Positions 1 to 8,471 of a DNA stretch of 35,380 nt are shown piece by piece. The notes below the pieces were generated by a model that saw nothing but the letters and a program-made list of their open reading frames with translations, made no database searches and had not been told where the DNA came from. The position numbers were made by a program, and so were the translations under genes. The DNA lies in contig JAFXSR010000019.1 in NCBI GenBank assembly GCA_017525505.1, forward strand, positions 1 through 35,380, written 5' to 3'. Source of the DNA: Bacteroidales bacterium. Its GTDB lineage: Bacteria; Bacteroidota; Bacteroidia; Bacteroidales; WCHB1-69. How positions within the stretch are numbered: the first letter of the stretch is position 1; the number at the start of each line of letters is the position of its first letter.

Positions 1-164
1 AGAGAGGCGGCCTCTCCGAGGCCGGAACCAGAGCGGATGTCATGCGTGAAGAGTGTCAGACTACCTTACGGGTTATCTCGAAGAGAGGCGGCCTCTCCGA
101 GGCCGGAACCAGAGCGGATGTCATGCGTGAAGAGTGTCAGACTACCTTACGGGTAATGTCTCGA
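1..164. repeat. 81-bp direct tandem repeat with overlapping alternative hairpins
   Basis: The segment 1-81 is repeated from 82 with near identity until about 152, where the second copy diverges slightly (ggttatctcga against ggtaatgtctcga). Each copy begins with overlapping palindromes. Arms gagaggc/gcctctc can pair, and so can cggcctc/gaggccg around a tcc loop, but the two hairpins share bases and exclude each other. The array may continue left of the window. A short reading frame across it looks like a by-product of the repeat. A similar small hairpin (cctc-ttc-gagg) occurs at 34602-34612. Confidence 0.85.
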
Positions 165-180
165 AGAGACATCCTCTCTG

Positions 181-289
181 TAACCCCACATAAGGCCGCA
201 GGCCGCAGTGTGGGGTATGAGAAATGCGGTATATCTCTTCGCAGCGCGAATGTAATGTGCACCGAAGGACCGGATAAACCCGCTGCGAA
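181..289. repeat. Palindromic, strongly structured intergenic segment
   Basis: Two inverted repeats lie in tandem. Arms ccccaca (184-190) and tgtgggg (209-215) enclose a second small stem formed by two ggcc tetramers. Arms ttcgcagcg (238-246) and cgctgcgaa (281-289) are a perfect 9-bp inverted repeat. Both would fold as DNA cruciforms or as RNA from either strand. No coding function is convincing here. It could be a REP-like genomic repeat or part of a structured RNA; sequence alone does not separate these. Confidence 0.6.
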
Positions 290-319
290 ATGAAGTAGCG
301 TGCAATACCCTTCTATCAT

Positions 320-363
320 TCCCCAAGTACTACCCAAGCTCTACCCAGGCTCTACCCAAGTAG
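320..363. repeat. Array of four 11-bp units (tacccaagctc type)
   Basis: Four imperfect 11-bp units follow each other: tccccaagtac, tacccaagctc, tacccaggctc, tacccaagtag. The period matches that of the array at 389-454, whose core tacttgg is complementary to the ccaagta seen here. The two arrays could therefore pair into an imperfect hairpin. No gene is visible. Confidence 0.75.
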
Positions 364-388
364 TAGGCAAGCTCAAAGTGCTTGCATA

Positions 389-454
389 TACTTGGAAGGT
401 ACTTGGAAGGTACTTGGAAGGTACTTGGAAGATACTTGGAAGATACTTGGAAAA
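389..454. repeat. Array of six 11-bp units (tacttggaagg)
   Basis: Six head-to-tail 11-bp units begin at 389, 400, 411, 422, 433 and 444. The first three are identical (tacttggaagg), the next two end in aga and the last in aaa. The remainder of 290-686 holds no gene I can support, only this array, its oppositely oriented partner and the terminator at 553-592. Such minisatellites are a common kind of intergenic DNA in Bacteroidales. Confidence 0.9.
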
Positions 455-552
455 AGCCCAAACACGAATGAGCGGCCAGGTCGCCATCGACTTCAGACAC
501 CAAGGGGAATGTCATATCCACCATCGCGAAATAATCCCCAATTTTAAAAATC

Positions 553-592
553 AAAGTGCCCTGGAAATGTACTACCACTTCCAAGGCACTTT
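553..592 (-). terminator. Rho-independent terminator, possibly bidirectional
   Basis: Arms AAAGTGCC (553-560) and GGCACTTT (585-592) pair perfectly. After one mismatch they extend with TGGAA/TTCCA around a 12-nt loop. On the minus strand the stem is followed by a T-rich stretch, fitting the end of the 5112-687 transcription unit. The plus strand has an even better T run, so it could also stop transcription from the left. Confidence 0.75.
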
Positions 593-686
593 TTTATTAT
601 AACGTTTCTATTTCCGGAATACGATATAATTGATATATTTCACATCTTTAACGATGGAAATACTCACTCATCTACAATCTCGAAAA

Positions 687-1457
687 TCAGAATGTCAGGA
701 AACCCACACCCAGTTTTATACCAAACCAATAGGCATTGAGCAAACGGTTGTCGGCATAATCCGACACGGAGAGGCTGCTACGGTCACGGCCCAAGGCCTT
801 ATATCCGCCAAAAGTGGTGCCAAGGGATATGCCCATTGACAATCGCAAGCAATCAAGGACAAAGTAATCGTAACCATATTCGACCTTGAAAGCGAACAAT
901 TTGCCTTTGCCGTTTTGCATTTCGTCGCTGACCGATGATGTCTCATCCCAACTACGATGAGAATCAACATAATCCTGCCAAACCGCATCCGGAACCGAAT
1001 AATTGTAAAAATAGCCGTCGAAAGTGAATTTCAGATACTGTCCCATGGGGGCCATTGTCTGTCCCAGATACTGTTTGTAAAAGACATTGAAGCCATGGGC
1101 CTTCATCGTGGCAAAGGAATTCACGTCGCTCGCACTGTAACTTGCAAAGAACGAACCTGTGGAGTTTGGATTGAAGGGGGACTTATAAAAATTGTAGCCA
1201 GCGCCCACTGTTCCTTTGCGCCAAACTATCACTTCCAAATTTGGAGAGAGGAAGTAATTCAGCCCCAAATATCTTGCGGCTTTGGCGGAAATCCCACTCG
1301 CTATCAGGGCATTTCCCAAGTCAGTGGGATTTTTCCATGCGGGACTGACATACGCCTCCATGTTCACCAATACATGTCTGCCCATGTAGCCAGGGTTCTG
1401 CGAAAAGAGAGAGCCACCCAGCAATACAAAACTGATAATTGCGATTATTTTTTTCAT
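687..1457 (-). CDS. Secreted protein of unknown function
   Basis: This 256-aa protein has an N-terminal signal peptide: a lysine-initiated hydrophobic stretch of about 18 residues ending near SLFSQ. The rest is rich in Tyr, Phe, Gly and Ser with alternating patterns and ends in GFLTF. An aromatic C-terminus like this is typical of small outer-membrane beta-barrels, which suggests but does not prove that fold. Its start codon overlaps the stop of the upstream M48 protease gene (ATGA, 1454-1457), so the two are probably translationally coupled. It is the last gene of the unit and is followed by the terminator at 553-592. I do not recognise a named family. Confidence 0.85.
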   Translation of the reverse strand: MKKIIAIISFVLLGGSLFSQNPGYMGRHVLVNMEAYVSPAWKNPTDLGNALIASGISAKAARYLGLNYFLSPNLEVIVWRKGTVGAGYNFYKSPFNPNSTGSFFASYSASDVNSFATMKAHGFNVFYKQYLGQTMAPMGQYLKFTFDGYFYNYSVPDAVWQDYVDSHRSWDETSSVSDEMQNGKGKLFAFKVEYGYDYFVLDCLRLSMGISLGTTFGGYKALGRDRSSLSVSDYADNRLLNAYWFGIKLGVGFLTF

Positions 1458-3580
1458 TTCTTTCCTTTCACAAATTTATATAATTCATTGTAAACCTCGG
1501 CATTCAGATAAGACTCCCGCATAGGAGAATAGTAGGTGTTGGAACTGTGTAGTACTTGTTTTCCTGTTGTGAAATCGGTTATCACAACATCCACATTGGT
1601 GCTGTAGCGGGGCATTGCCAACTGGGCAAGAGCAAATGGAAAAATATATGGACAGGCAATCGAGAAAATCAGTGACTGCAATTTGTAATAGGAGAAGAAA
1701 TTGTATTTGGAGCTGTTGGTAACCACCAGACACATCCTGTTGCAATCCAGTTCTTTGGCAATCCTTGCCAACTCGTCGCTCTGCTGATATTGCATCTCTA
1801 TTCCACCCGCCTGCTTATATTCCCGGTACCATTGTTGAATAGTGGCATAATCATTGTATTGGCGGGTATCGAATTGGGCCATTTGTTTGGTATCAAAGAA
1901 CAGGGGTTTCAGTTTCAGCTTCTTTGCGCTTCTCACCAAGTTAAGAGTCAAACGGTCTTCTTGTTTATCACTCTTTCTGATTGCCTTTTGCAGCGACTTA
2001 AGGTCATTCCTATCAGCCTCAACACCACATAACGGTCTAACAATTAATAATTTGGACATATCCGCAGCCTTAGGGGTGGCAATTGCATTCAGAATCTGCT
2101 CATTCTCAGCCGACTGCACTACAGAATTCATCAAACTGACAAACAACGAATCACGATGGATATCCACCAACATATAATTGCCGGTCTTGAACTTTTCTGT
2201 AGGACGTACCATTTCCTGCTGGTTGTTATGCTTTATTCTGTCATACTTGTTTCCCTCCGACTTTGAATTACCGGAGGTATTCGGCTGAGGTTCGAGAGAG
2301 CCCAAGTCAAAACCCATAGGATAATCGGAAAAATCGGTATATTTCATCTTGTTTTTCACAAAAACGTCCTTCATTTCATCCTTTATCAGATCCATATAAA
2401 AAGCATCCTCAGGAAATTCCCGATGGGCATTCCAGGCAAAACGCAGTGCCAACAGCGACGACTCTTGTCTTGAGAGTTTTGACAAGAAGTAACTCACCTG
2501 TTGCATCTCGCCCTCCACCTCTTTATAAGGAGTGAGCGCATGACTTACCTGACCATAATTCTTATGTTTGGATAAGCCATAAAAGGCTGTCACCATCGAC
2601 TTGTCAACGAACTTGTTGTCCGGCATAGAATGCTTCAAGACATGGCAGTTGTAGATGACCTTATCGTACTGATGAGAGACGAGCCATTGGTGTATGCATT
2701 CCAGGCGGGCCAGATCGCGCATTGCCTTGAAAGACGACTCGGGCTGAAGGAAGACGGAGCGTCCCGCATCCGACAGGCCAGTCACCTGCAACTTCACAGC
2801 GGTGCGACGTTTCTCAAGATTCGGGTGGGTTGACAAGGTATCAATAATCTCCGACCTGTCGGCTATGGGTGCCACATTGGGCAGGAAATAGTTGGCTGGA
2901 AATTGATAGAAGCTGGTCTCCACCAAATTGTGGTCAAACGGCAGCTCGTCGAAAGGCAATTCCGAATACTGCAGCACATCAAAGACCCCGTCCATAACCG
3001 AATAGCTGTAGGAGGAATGACCAAAATAGCGTTCAATGGCTACCTTGTCGGCATCAGCCTCCTGCTCGCGTGAGCGGCTGTGGTAGTTCAGATAATACTG
3101 GATAAAATCAGCACCCTGATATTTGTTTTTATATTCTCCCAACAAATCGCTGTGGTGTTCTGTATAATGAGCGATTTCGTGAGCCAATATGAAAGCCAAT
3201 TCAGCCTCATTGGACAGCTGGGCCAACAAGCCCACGTTCACGAATATGCAGCCCTGCTCCGTCGAATAGGCATTCACCACAGGGGATTTCAGTATGTAAA
3301 ATTGCAATTCGGATTTCAGTTGCGGGTATGCCTCCAACAAATTGTCGGCAACTTGCTGGACATACGCATTCAAAGAGGTTCCATACAACACTCGTCCCTC
3401 CTTCAAGGCAGACAGCACAAAGCTTTCCTTATCGTCAGCCTTGCCCATCATATCGGAGAGTCGCGACGGAATAGGACCCTCTGATTGCAAGGGGCTGAAA
3501 TTGTCCACTGAGGACTGTGCCCATGATATCCCTAAAGAAAAAACAAGGGAAACAATAAGGGCGACAAATCTTTTTTCCAT
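1454..3580 (-). CDS. Secreted M48-family zinc metalloprotease
   Basis: A 708-aa protein with a signal peptide (about residues 1-22, ending ISWAQS). The zinc-protease motif HEIAH lies at residues 134-138, and the third ligand is likely Glu174 in the EADADK motif, both diagnostic of peptidase family M48. The protease domain covers roughly residues 50-270. The remaining 400 or more residues are a C-terminal extension I cannot assign. BepA-like periplasmic M48 proteases in other bacteria act in outer-membrane protein quality control; a similar role here is inference. It follows the 508-aa secreted protein gene by 5 nt and overlaps the next gene by 4 nt, so the three are one transcription unit. 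Confidence 0.88.
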   Translation of the reverse strand: MEKRFVALIVSLVFSLGISWAQSSVDNFSPLQSEGPIPSRLSDMMGKADDKESFVLSALKEGRVLYGTSLNAYVQQVADNLLEAYPQLKSELQFYILKSPVVNAYSTEQGCIFVNVGLLAQLSNEAELAFILAHEIAHYTEHHSDLLGEYKNKYQGADFIQYYLNYHSRSREQEADADKVAIERYFGHSSYSYSVMDGVFDVLQYSELPFDELPFDHNLVETSFYQFPANYFLPNVAPIADRSEIIDTLSTHPNLEKRRTAVKLQVTGLSDAGRSVFLQPESSFKAMRDLARLECIHQWLVSHQYDKVIYNCHVLKHSMPDNKFVDKSMVTAFYGLSKHKNYGQVSHALTPYKEVEGEMQQVSYFLSKLSRQESSLLALRFAWNAHREFPEDAFYMDLIKDEMKDVFVKNKMKYTDFSDYPMGFDLGSLEPQPNTSGNSKSEGNKYDRIKHNNQQEMVRPTEKFKTGNYMLVDIHRDSLFVSLMNSVVQSAENEQILNAIATPKAADMSKLLIVRPLCGVEADRNDLKSLQKAIRKSDKQEDRLTLNLVRSAKKLKLKPLFFDTKQMAQFDTRQYNDYATIQQWYREYKQAGGIEMQYQQSDELARIAKELDCNRMCLVVTNSSKYNFFSYYKLQSLIFSIACPYIFPFALAQLAMPRYSTNVDVVITDFTTGKQVLHSSNTYYSPMRESYLNAEVYNELYKFVKGKK

Positions 3581-3585
3581 AATTT

Positions 3586-5112
3586 TTATAATTCTACATT
3601 CAACTTACAGATATTGGCGGCCTTTTTATCCACAAAGATAATCACGAAGCCATCATCTTCCATAAACAGAGGAGCCAGCATACGACCTTTGGCCACCTTT
3701 GAGTTGATCATCAAACGGGTAGAGCCTTCCCCTGTTTCGTCAACCGTCAACAGGGCTGTGCAATGTTTATTGTTCATAAACATTCTGATCTGATTGCCAG
3801 ACTCACCCATAAGATTGTCGATATTGTCAGCATACAACATATACAACTTATTGTCATGGAAGAACGTATAGTATGACAAACCCAAATCCTCGTATTTGAA
3901 CTTCGGAGTGTTCACGGAGGTTGTCTGGTTTTTCTGGAACATCTTAAAATCCTTTATATCAACATTTTCATCCGCCAAAGTAAACAATATGTTCTTTGCA
4001 AAATAGTTGTAGGTAGTCACTCCTTTGTTGTCCACCACAACCGTCATATTGCGTTGCTCCCCTATCAAGGCCACATTGCCGTTGGCAAATTCCACCAATT
4101 TATCGGCTCTCACATAACAATTCTGATTGGCGATGGTGTTGGAGAACAACTTGGCCACAACCTTTTCCCTATAGCTGGCGGGAAAATTCTGATGTGAGAA
4201 ATTAACAATGCTGGAATAATTGACATCGTATTTCAACATATAACTTCCGTTCTCATTCTCCTTCAAGTTAGTCACGTAATAGCCTCCCAAACAAAGATTT
4301 CCGTCACGAGTCTGTATTATTTTTCCATTGCTGAGATGTCCAAACTTGACCTCCTCACTGCGGGAGTTGACATTGTTTGAAGAGACCTCATAAATGTGAA
4401 TTTTTTCATCCGAACGGGCATTTTTGCTCGGCACATTAAAGGACAAAATAGGAATATAGACATCCGCTTCATTTGTAACCAGGATATCCAGCACTTGGAA
4501 AGTGCGATTACTGAAATCCAATTCCAGTTCAGTGTCCCAAATTCTTTCACCGGTATTGTCAAAAGTCATGACAACAGCGCCCTTGAAACTACCCTTTTTG
4601 GCTGAAGACATGTAAAAAAGAACCGCCTTGCTTTTATCTGGTGACACAGCCATAAACGAATAGGCGTTGTCTTTTTTCTCAAACGGGAAAGTATTCAGCA
4701 AAAAAGGATCCCAGGCAGGATTTTCCTCGTTTTTGGCTATTTTATTCATATAGAGGGTCATGCTTCCTTCTTTGGCGCTCTCCCTATAATAAAAGCCGAT
4801 CACCTCATCCTCATTCTCAATGGCATTGAAAAACTCAACATCCTTGGGATGGACAATGCTGGCCTGTGTCACCTCGGAATTTGCCGTGTTGATAGCAAAC
4901 AAAGCATCAGACCGCTGTTGTTTGGAAGGAGCCGCAAAGAATTCATCACTATAAAAATAGTGCGTTGAGCCAAATCCTTCCAGTGTCTTCGACACCATGC
5001 CGACGGAAGCGCGGGATTTACAAACTGAAGGCGCAAGCGTGCTTAAACTTTGAGCGGACATCAGACAAACTGCCGCCATAAAAACCAGTACCAAAAAATA
5101 ACTCTTTTTCAT
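3586..5112 (-). CDS. Secreted protein of unknown function
   Basis: This 508-aa protein starts with a clear signal peptide (about residues 1-20, ending CLMSAQS). The body contains many short beta-rich segments with repeated patterns such as DGNLCLGGYYV and NGNVALIGEQ, which resemble beta-propeller blades; the fold is an inference. There is no visible catalytic motif. It is the first gene of the unit with the M48 protease and the 256-aa protein, with only 5 nt to the protease start. A possible substrate, partner or chaperone client of the protease would fit the arrangement, but nothing in the sequence proves it. Confidence 0.85.
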   Translation of the reverse strand: MKKSYFLVLVFMAAVCLMSAQSLSTLAPSVCKSRASVGMVSKTLEGFGSTHYFYSDEFFAAPSKQQRSDALFAINTANSEVTQASIVHPKDVEFFNAIENEDEVIGFYYRESAKEGSMTLYMNKIAKNEENPAWDPFLLNTFPFEKKDNAYSFMAVSPDKSKAVLFYMSSAKKGSFKGAVVMTFDNTGERIWDTELELDFSNRTFQVLDILVTNEADVYIPILSFNVPSKNARSDEKIHIYEVSSNNVNSRSEEVKFGHLSNGKIIQTRDGNLCLGGYYVTNLKENENGSYMLKYDVNYSSIVNFSHQNFPASYREKVVAKLFSNTIANQNCYVRADKLVEFANGNVALIGEQRNMTVVVDNKGVTTYNYFAKNILFTLADENVDIKDFKMFQKNQTTSVNTPKFKYEDLGLSYYTFFHDNKLYMLYADNIDNLMGESGNQIRMFMNNKHCTALLTVDETGEGSTRLMINSKVAKGRMLAPLFMEDDGFVIIFVDKKAANICKLNVEL

Positions 5113-5184
5113 AGACTAAATATATAATTAATTAACAACATGATATTTACAAAATCGCCAAACAATTCATTATTAAACATTGGG

Positions 5185-5192
5185 CAAATTTA
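5185..5192 (-). promoter_or_regulatory. Candidate -7 element upstream of the secreted-protein unit
   Basis: On the minus strand this reads TAAATTTG, matching the Bacteroidota -7 consensus TAnnTTTG, and would give a 5' leader of about 65 nt for the gene starting at 5112. A clean TTTG -33 box at the usual 19-21 nt is missing; the nearest is a partial TTG near 5216. The remaining bases of 5113-5314 are AT-rich, with no gene and no strong terminator for the polysaccharide operon that ends at 5315. Confidence 0.35.
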
Positions 5193-5314
5193 CAAAAAAA
5201 ATTACATCGCATTGTCAATTTTTCAAAAAAAAATTTTTACAAGGGATTTTGGATATACGATAAGAGCATGTGCATTAACAATTGTAGGGAATATTTAAGC
5301 TTGATTTAAAAAAA

Positions 5315-6007
5315 TCAGAGGGAATTATTATTTTTCCACCAGTCTTTCAGCTCCGCCCACGTAAGTGGCAAAACCACACCCATAACTATCGCCAGCAAAT
5401 ACAGCAACTTTACATGCGGATATACGGGCTTGTCCGAACCATAAGGAGGGTCAATCACCGTGACAAAAGCATGGTCATAGACCTCGTTTTGTTCTACTGC
5501 CTCATTGTAGCTTTCCACCAATGCCAACAAAAAAGCATCCGCCTGCTGTGAATCAGTAGTACGGAGTGTCAGTCGTATCACATCAGAATATTTAGAATAT
5601 TCGGCGGTAAGATTGGACCTGTCATGACTGTACAAAACAAGTTTTCCGGTGTCAGCGTCTTCATTTTCTTCCGCCATCAGTTTCAGCGCATTTTCCACCA
5701 CTGGTTGGGATTGCAACAGCAGGACTTTCGCCTCCATCCTGTCTCGCACAAACTCCACCCTGTTTCCATCCGCATCAGGCAATGAGTCTCTCAGACCATC
5801 GTATGCGCTCATATCGACCTTCAGAACCACAGTCCGCTCGTACTCGCGCGACACAAACCTGAGCGACACAAATACGGCCAAGCCGAACACTGCGCAGCAT
5901 AGCAGGATCCAATAACGCATACGGATAATCAATTCCAGCAGATAAGCCATACCACGGGTTTCTTTTGCCTCATTTTGGAGTTGTTGACCTTCCATTTTTT
6001 CTGTCAT
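5315..6007 (-). CDS. Wzz-like polysaccharide chain-length determinant protein
   Basis: A 230-aa inner-membrane protein with the two-segment layout of Wzz/PCP proteins: a transmembrane helix at about residues 32-52, a periplasmic domain, a proline-containing approach (DKPVYPHVK) and a second helix at about 199-220. Members of this family set the modal length of O-antigen or capsule chains made by Wzy. At 230 residues it is shorter than typical Wzz (about 320) and has no C-terminal tyrosine kinase or Tyr-rich tail. It is the last gene of the polysaccharide operon, 24 nt after the Wzy/ligase-like gene. Confidence 0.8.
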   Translation of the reverse strand: MTEKMEGQQLQNEAKETRGMAYLLELIIRMRYWILLCCAVFGLAVFVSLRFVSREYERTVVLKVDMSAYDGLRDSLPDADGNRVEFVRDRMEAKVLLLQSQPVVENALKLMAEENEDADTGKLVLYSHDRSNLTAEYSKYSDVIRLTLRTTDSQQADAFLLALVESYNEAVEQNEVYDHAFVTVIDPPYGSDKPVYPHVKLLYLLAIVMGVVLPLTWAELKDWWKNNNSL

Positions 6008-6030
6008 AAGCTATATTTTTGCCATTGAAA

Positions 6031-7332
6031 TTATTGTTGATGATCCGGCACAGAAATATCCGAGCTGTTACCTGGTAATTCTGTATGGGCTATTTTCCTT
6101 GAATCCAACTGAAAAAGCAGCAGCATATAAATGTATATCACCGCTGTGAAAACTATTCCCATCTGCCTTTCCCACATCGACTCGAACAACAGGCTCACCA
6201 TCAGCATCAGCAAAAACAGAAAGGAAAAAATATGGCGTTTTCGTAAAGCCATCACCAGAGGGACAATCAACATGGCCAACAACGACAACAAGCCGACAAC
6301 CCCGGTGGTCATCCAAGTATCAAGATACTGGTTGTGAGGACAATAAGCCTCTTCCTCCGAATCATAATACGGTATAAGCTCGTCCATTCTGTCACCAGCG
6401 CCAACACCCAACAGCATATTGTCTTTCAACACCATCCATGTTTTTTCATAAATCTCAAAGCGGCCATCCGATTTATCCCCGTTGGCCACTTGAACTATCG
6501 TCTCTGACAAGCGGCGAAAATACTCAGGCAGCGCAAAATGCGACCCCACCACCACCAGAGAAGCAATCACCAAGCTGATCAAGGCGAAACGGTATTTTTT
6601 GCGCACAAAACATTGATGTACCCAACAAAATGCCATCAAGATTATCAGACACAACAAACCTGCTCTGGAATTGATGCACAGCAAAAAGAGCACCATACAA
6701 CAAGCGCATACCACAGACAAAACGGTCAACCTAGCATCCTGTTTCTCCTTACGGACCAGCTCACTGTAAAGGAATGCCAGCCCTGTCAATATATATAAGG
6801 CCATATAAGCATGATGAATGTAGTAAAAATCCTCATTCATCATAAACCATAAAAATGAATACTCGGCAGAGGCGCATGCTTTCACCACCTTAATGGACAG
6901 CAGCAGCACAAACAGCACCGACAGGGTCAGCACAAACGACCATAGCATCACTCTGACAAGTTTTTCCGAAAACTGCCTGAAATCGGTACACACACATGTC
7001 AAAGGCAGCACAAGAAACCATATCAGCTCGCCAATCTCCCCCCAGCCTGTCGTCATATTTTCTGTCCACAACAAACTGAGCAGGTAGGCAAACCAGTAGC
7101 ACAACACGGGAATCAGAAAATATTGGCTTTTGCCGTATTGGAAATTCTTATCCTGATGCCAGCCAAAGAAAGACCAGCGTTTCAGGATTGTGTTCTTCAA
7201 TATCACCGAAAGCATCCAAAAAACCGAGAACAACAGGCTTGTCCCCGAGTCTATAGGAACCGTAATCAGCATGGCCGCCAGATTAAAGAATTCCATTTTC
7301 TCGGTCCAATGAAATGATCTGATCTCATTCAT
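6031..7332 (-). CDS. O-antigen ligase/polymerase family membrane protein (Wzy/WaaL type)
   Basis: A 433-aa protein with roughly ten to twelve hydrophobic segments and one large extracytoplasmic loop in the C-terminal half. That loop carries the hallmarks of the Wzy_C/O-antigen ligase family: Arg in DGRFEIYEKTW, the GVGAGD stretch, then PHNQYLDTWMTTGVVGL. Family members either polymerise repeat units on undecaprenyl pyrophosphate or transfer the finished glycan to an acceptor. This operon has a second such protein (20561-21814), so one may be the polymerase and the other a ligase; sequence does not say which. It lies between an ATP-grasp gene and wzz with very short gaps. Confidence 0.8.
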   Translation of the reverse strand: MNEIRSFHWTEKMEFFNLAAMLITVPIDSGTSLLFSVFWMLSVILKNTILKRWSFFGWHQDKNFQYGKSQYFLIPVLCYWFAYLLSLLWTENMTTGWGEIGELIWFLVLPLTCVCTDFRQFSEKLVRVMLWSFVLTLSVLFVLLLSIKVVKACASAEYSFLWFMMNEDFYYIHHAYMALYILTGLAFLYSELVRKEKQDARLTVLSVVCACCMVLFLLCINSRAGLLCLIILMAFCWVHQCFVRKKYRFALISLVIASLVVVGSHFALPEYFRRLSETIVQVANGDKSDGRFEIYEKTWMVLKDNMLLGVGAGDRMDELIPYYDSEEEAYCPHNQYLDTWMTTGVVGLLSLLAMLIVPLVMALRKRHIFSFLFLLMLMVSLLFESMWERQMGIVFTAVIYIYMLLLFQLDSRKIAHTELPGNSSDISVPDHQQ

Positions 7333-7340
7333 ACACTATT

Positions 7341-8471
7341 CTATTTTACAGGACGTCCCTCATCGGAACAATAAATGAAAAAGTTTGTGCCATAGCCATC
7401 ATTGTGAACCAGCGGTTTCAGTTCTTTGCTCACCTCATTTTTCCAGCAGCACCATGGTTCTTTCTCGCAGTTATCGAAAATCGGTTTCAGATATGCGCTT
7501 TGGGTGGTCACAAAGTAAACGCCAGCATAACGATGCTGAAATTTACTCGTATCCAGCGGTTTGAAATCACCCATTGCCACCTGTATGATTCCTTTAATAT
7601 AATGATAACCCGTACTCAGCATGGTCAGCGGCCAGGCGATATGGTCACCACCAGGCCGGGCATTGAATTCGATCAGATAGATTTGATTGTCCACAATTTT
7701 GATTTCGGTATGACAAGGCCCATTATCCACACCTATAGCCGTAAGTCCTTCTTTTATGGCATCTTCCACCTTTTTGCGCATTTCGGCGGAAATATCGGCT
7801 GGCTGATGATGTCCCAGCTCAACACAATGAGGTGCCCCAGAACTCATCTTCTCTGTCACCTGGATAATATAATGTTCACCTTGACAAGAAAGGCTTTCCA
7901 CCGAATATTCCTGTCCGTTTTCAATAAACTCCTCCACAATAACCGGATGGTCACCGGAAGTACTCTTGGCGAAGTCAAACGCCCCTTTCAGTTCCGAAAT
8001 GTCACGTACCACTGTAATCCCCCTTTTACCGCCTTTCGATACCGGCTTGAGTATCAAGGGGAAAGACAAGCTCAATGCGTTCAGTTCATCAAACGTGAGG
8101 ACCTCTGCGAAAGCTGGCTGTCTCAAATGTGGAAGCGTCCTGCACAATTGGCGGTTACGGTATTTGTCGGTCACCACACGGGCCACGTCGAAAGGAATCC
8201 CGTTCAGTCCCATTTTCTCTGCCACGTAGGCAGCCACCGGCACCGTCAACTCGGTTGTCGGCACAACCCCGTCAATTTTCAGCTGGCGGCATATATCCAG
8301 GACTTTATCCATGTCCATGATATCCACCAAATGATGTTCCGTGACAGTTTCCTTGGCCACGCAATGGTCGTCGATGGAAAAAGCATGGCTCTCGATGCCC
8401 ATTTCCTTGGCTTCCCGCCCGAAAATCCAGGCCATCCGGCCGGAACCGATGATTGCCAATTTTTTCATCAT
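7341..8471 (-). CDS. ATP-grasp carboxylate-amine ligase
   Basis: A 376-aa protein with an N-terminal Rossmann-like pre-ATP-grasp domain (IIGSGRMAW at residues 7-15). The ATP-grasp core has LILKPVSKGGKRG (139-151), a VIVEEFIENGQEYSVE segment, and the metal- and phosphate-binding IEFNARPGGDHI (267-278, with Glu268 and Asn270). The last motif is close to that of L-amino acid ligases and related peptide-forming enzymes, which activate a carboxylate as acyl phosphate and join it to an amine. It directly abuts the preceding ATP-grasp gene (stop ends at 8472, start at 8471), so the two probably act together. The substrate is unknown; an amino acid or amino-sugar amide on the polysaccharide precursor is my inference. 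Confidence 0.85.
   Translation of the reverse strand: MMKKLAIIGSGRMAWIFGREAKEMGIESHAFSIDDHCVAKETVTEHHLVDIMDMDKVLDICRQLKIDGVVPTTELTVPVAAYVAEKMGLNGIPFDVARVVTDKYRNRQLCRTLPHLRQPAFAEVLTFDELNALSLSFPLILKPVSKGGKRGITVVRDISELKGAFDFAKSTSGDHPVIVEEFIENGQEYSVESLSCQGEHYIIQVTEKMSSGAPHCVELGHHQPADISAEMRKKVEDAIKEGLTAIGVDNGPCHTEIKIVDNQIYLIEFNARPGGDHIAWPLTMLSTGYHYIKGIIQVAMGDFKPLDTSKFQHRYAGVYFVTTQSAYLKPIFDNCEKEPWCCWKNEVSKELKPLVHNDGYGTNFFIYCSDEGRPVK

Noticed and set aside
1..164. CRISPR array
   Set aside because: Only two long, nearly identical units follow each other without unique spacers, and no cas gene is nearby.
42..293. An 83-aa reading frame across the first repeats
   Set aside because: It is made entirely of the repeat and palindromes, and has no recognisable domain or promoter.
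5193..5314. Terminator of the polysaccharide operon
   Set aside because: Only AT-only inverted repeats such as tttaa/ttaaa occur, which would be too weak to call.
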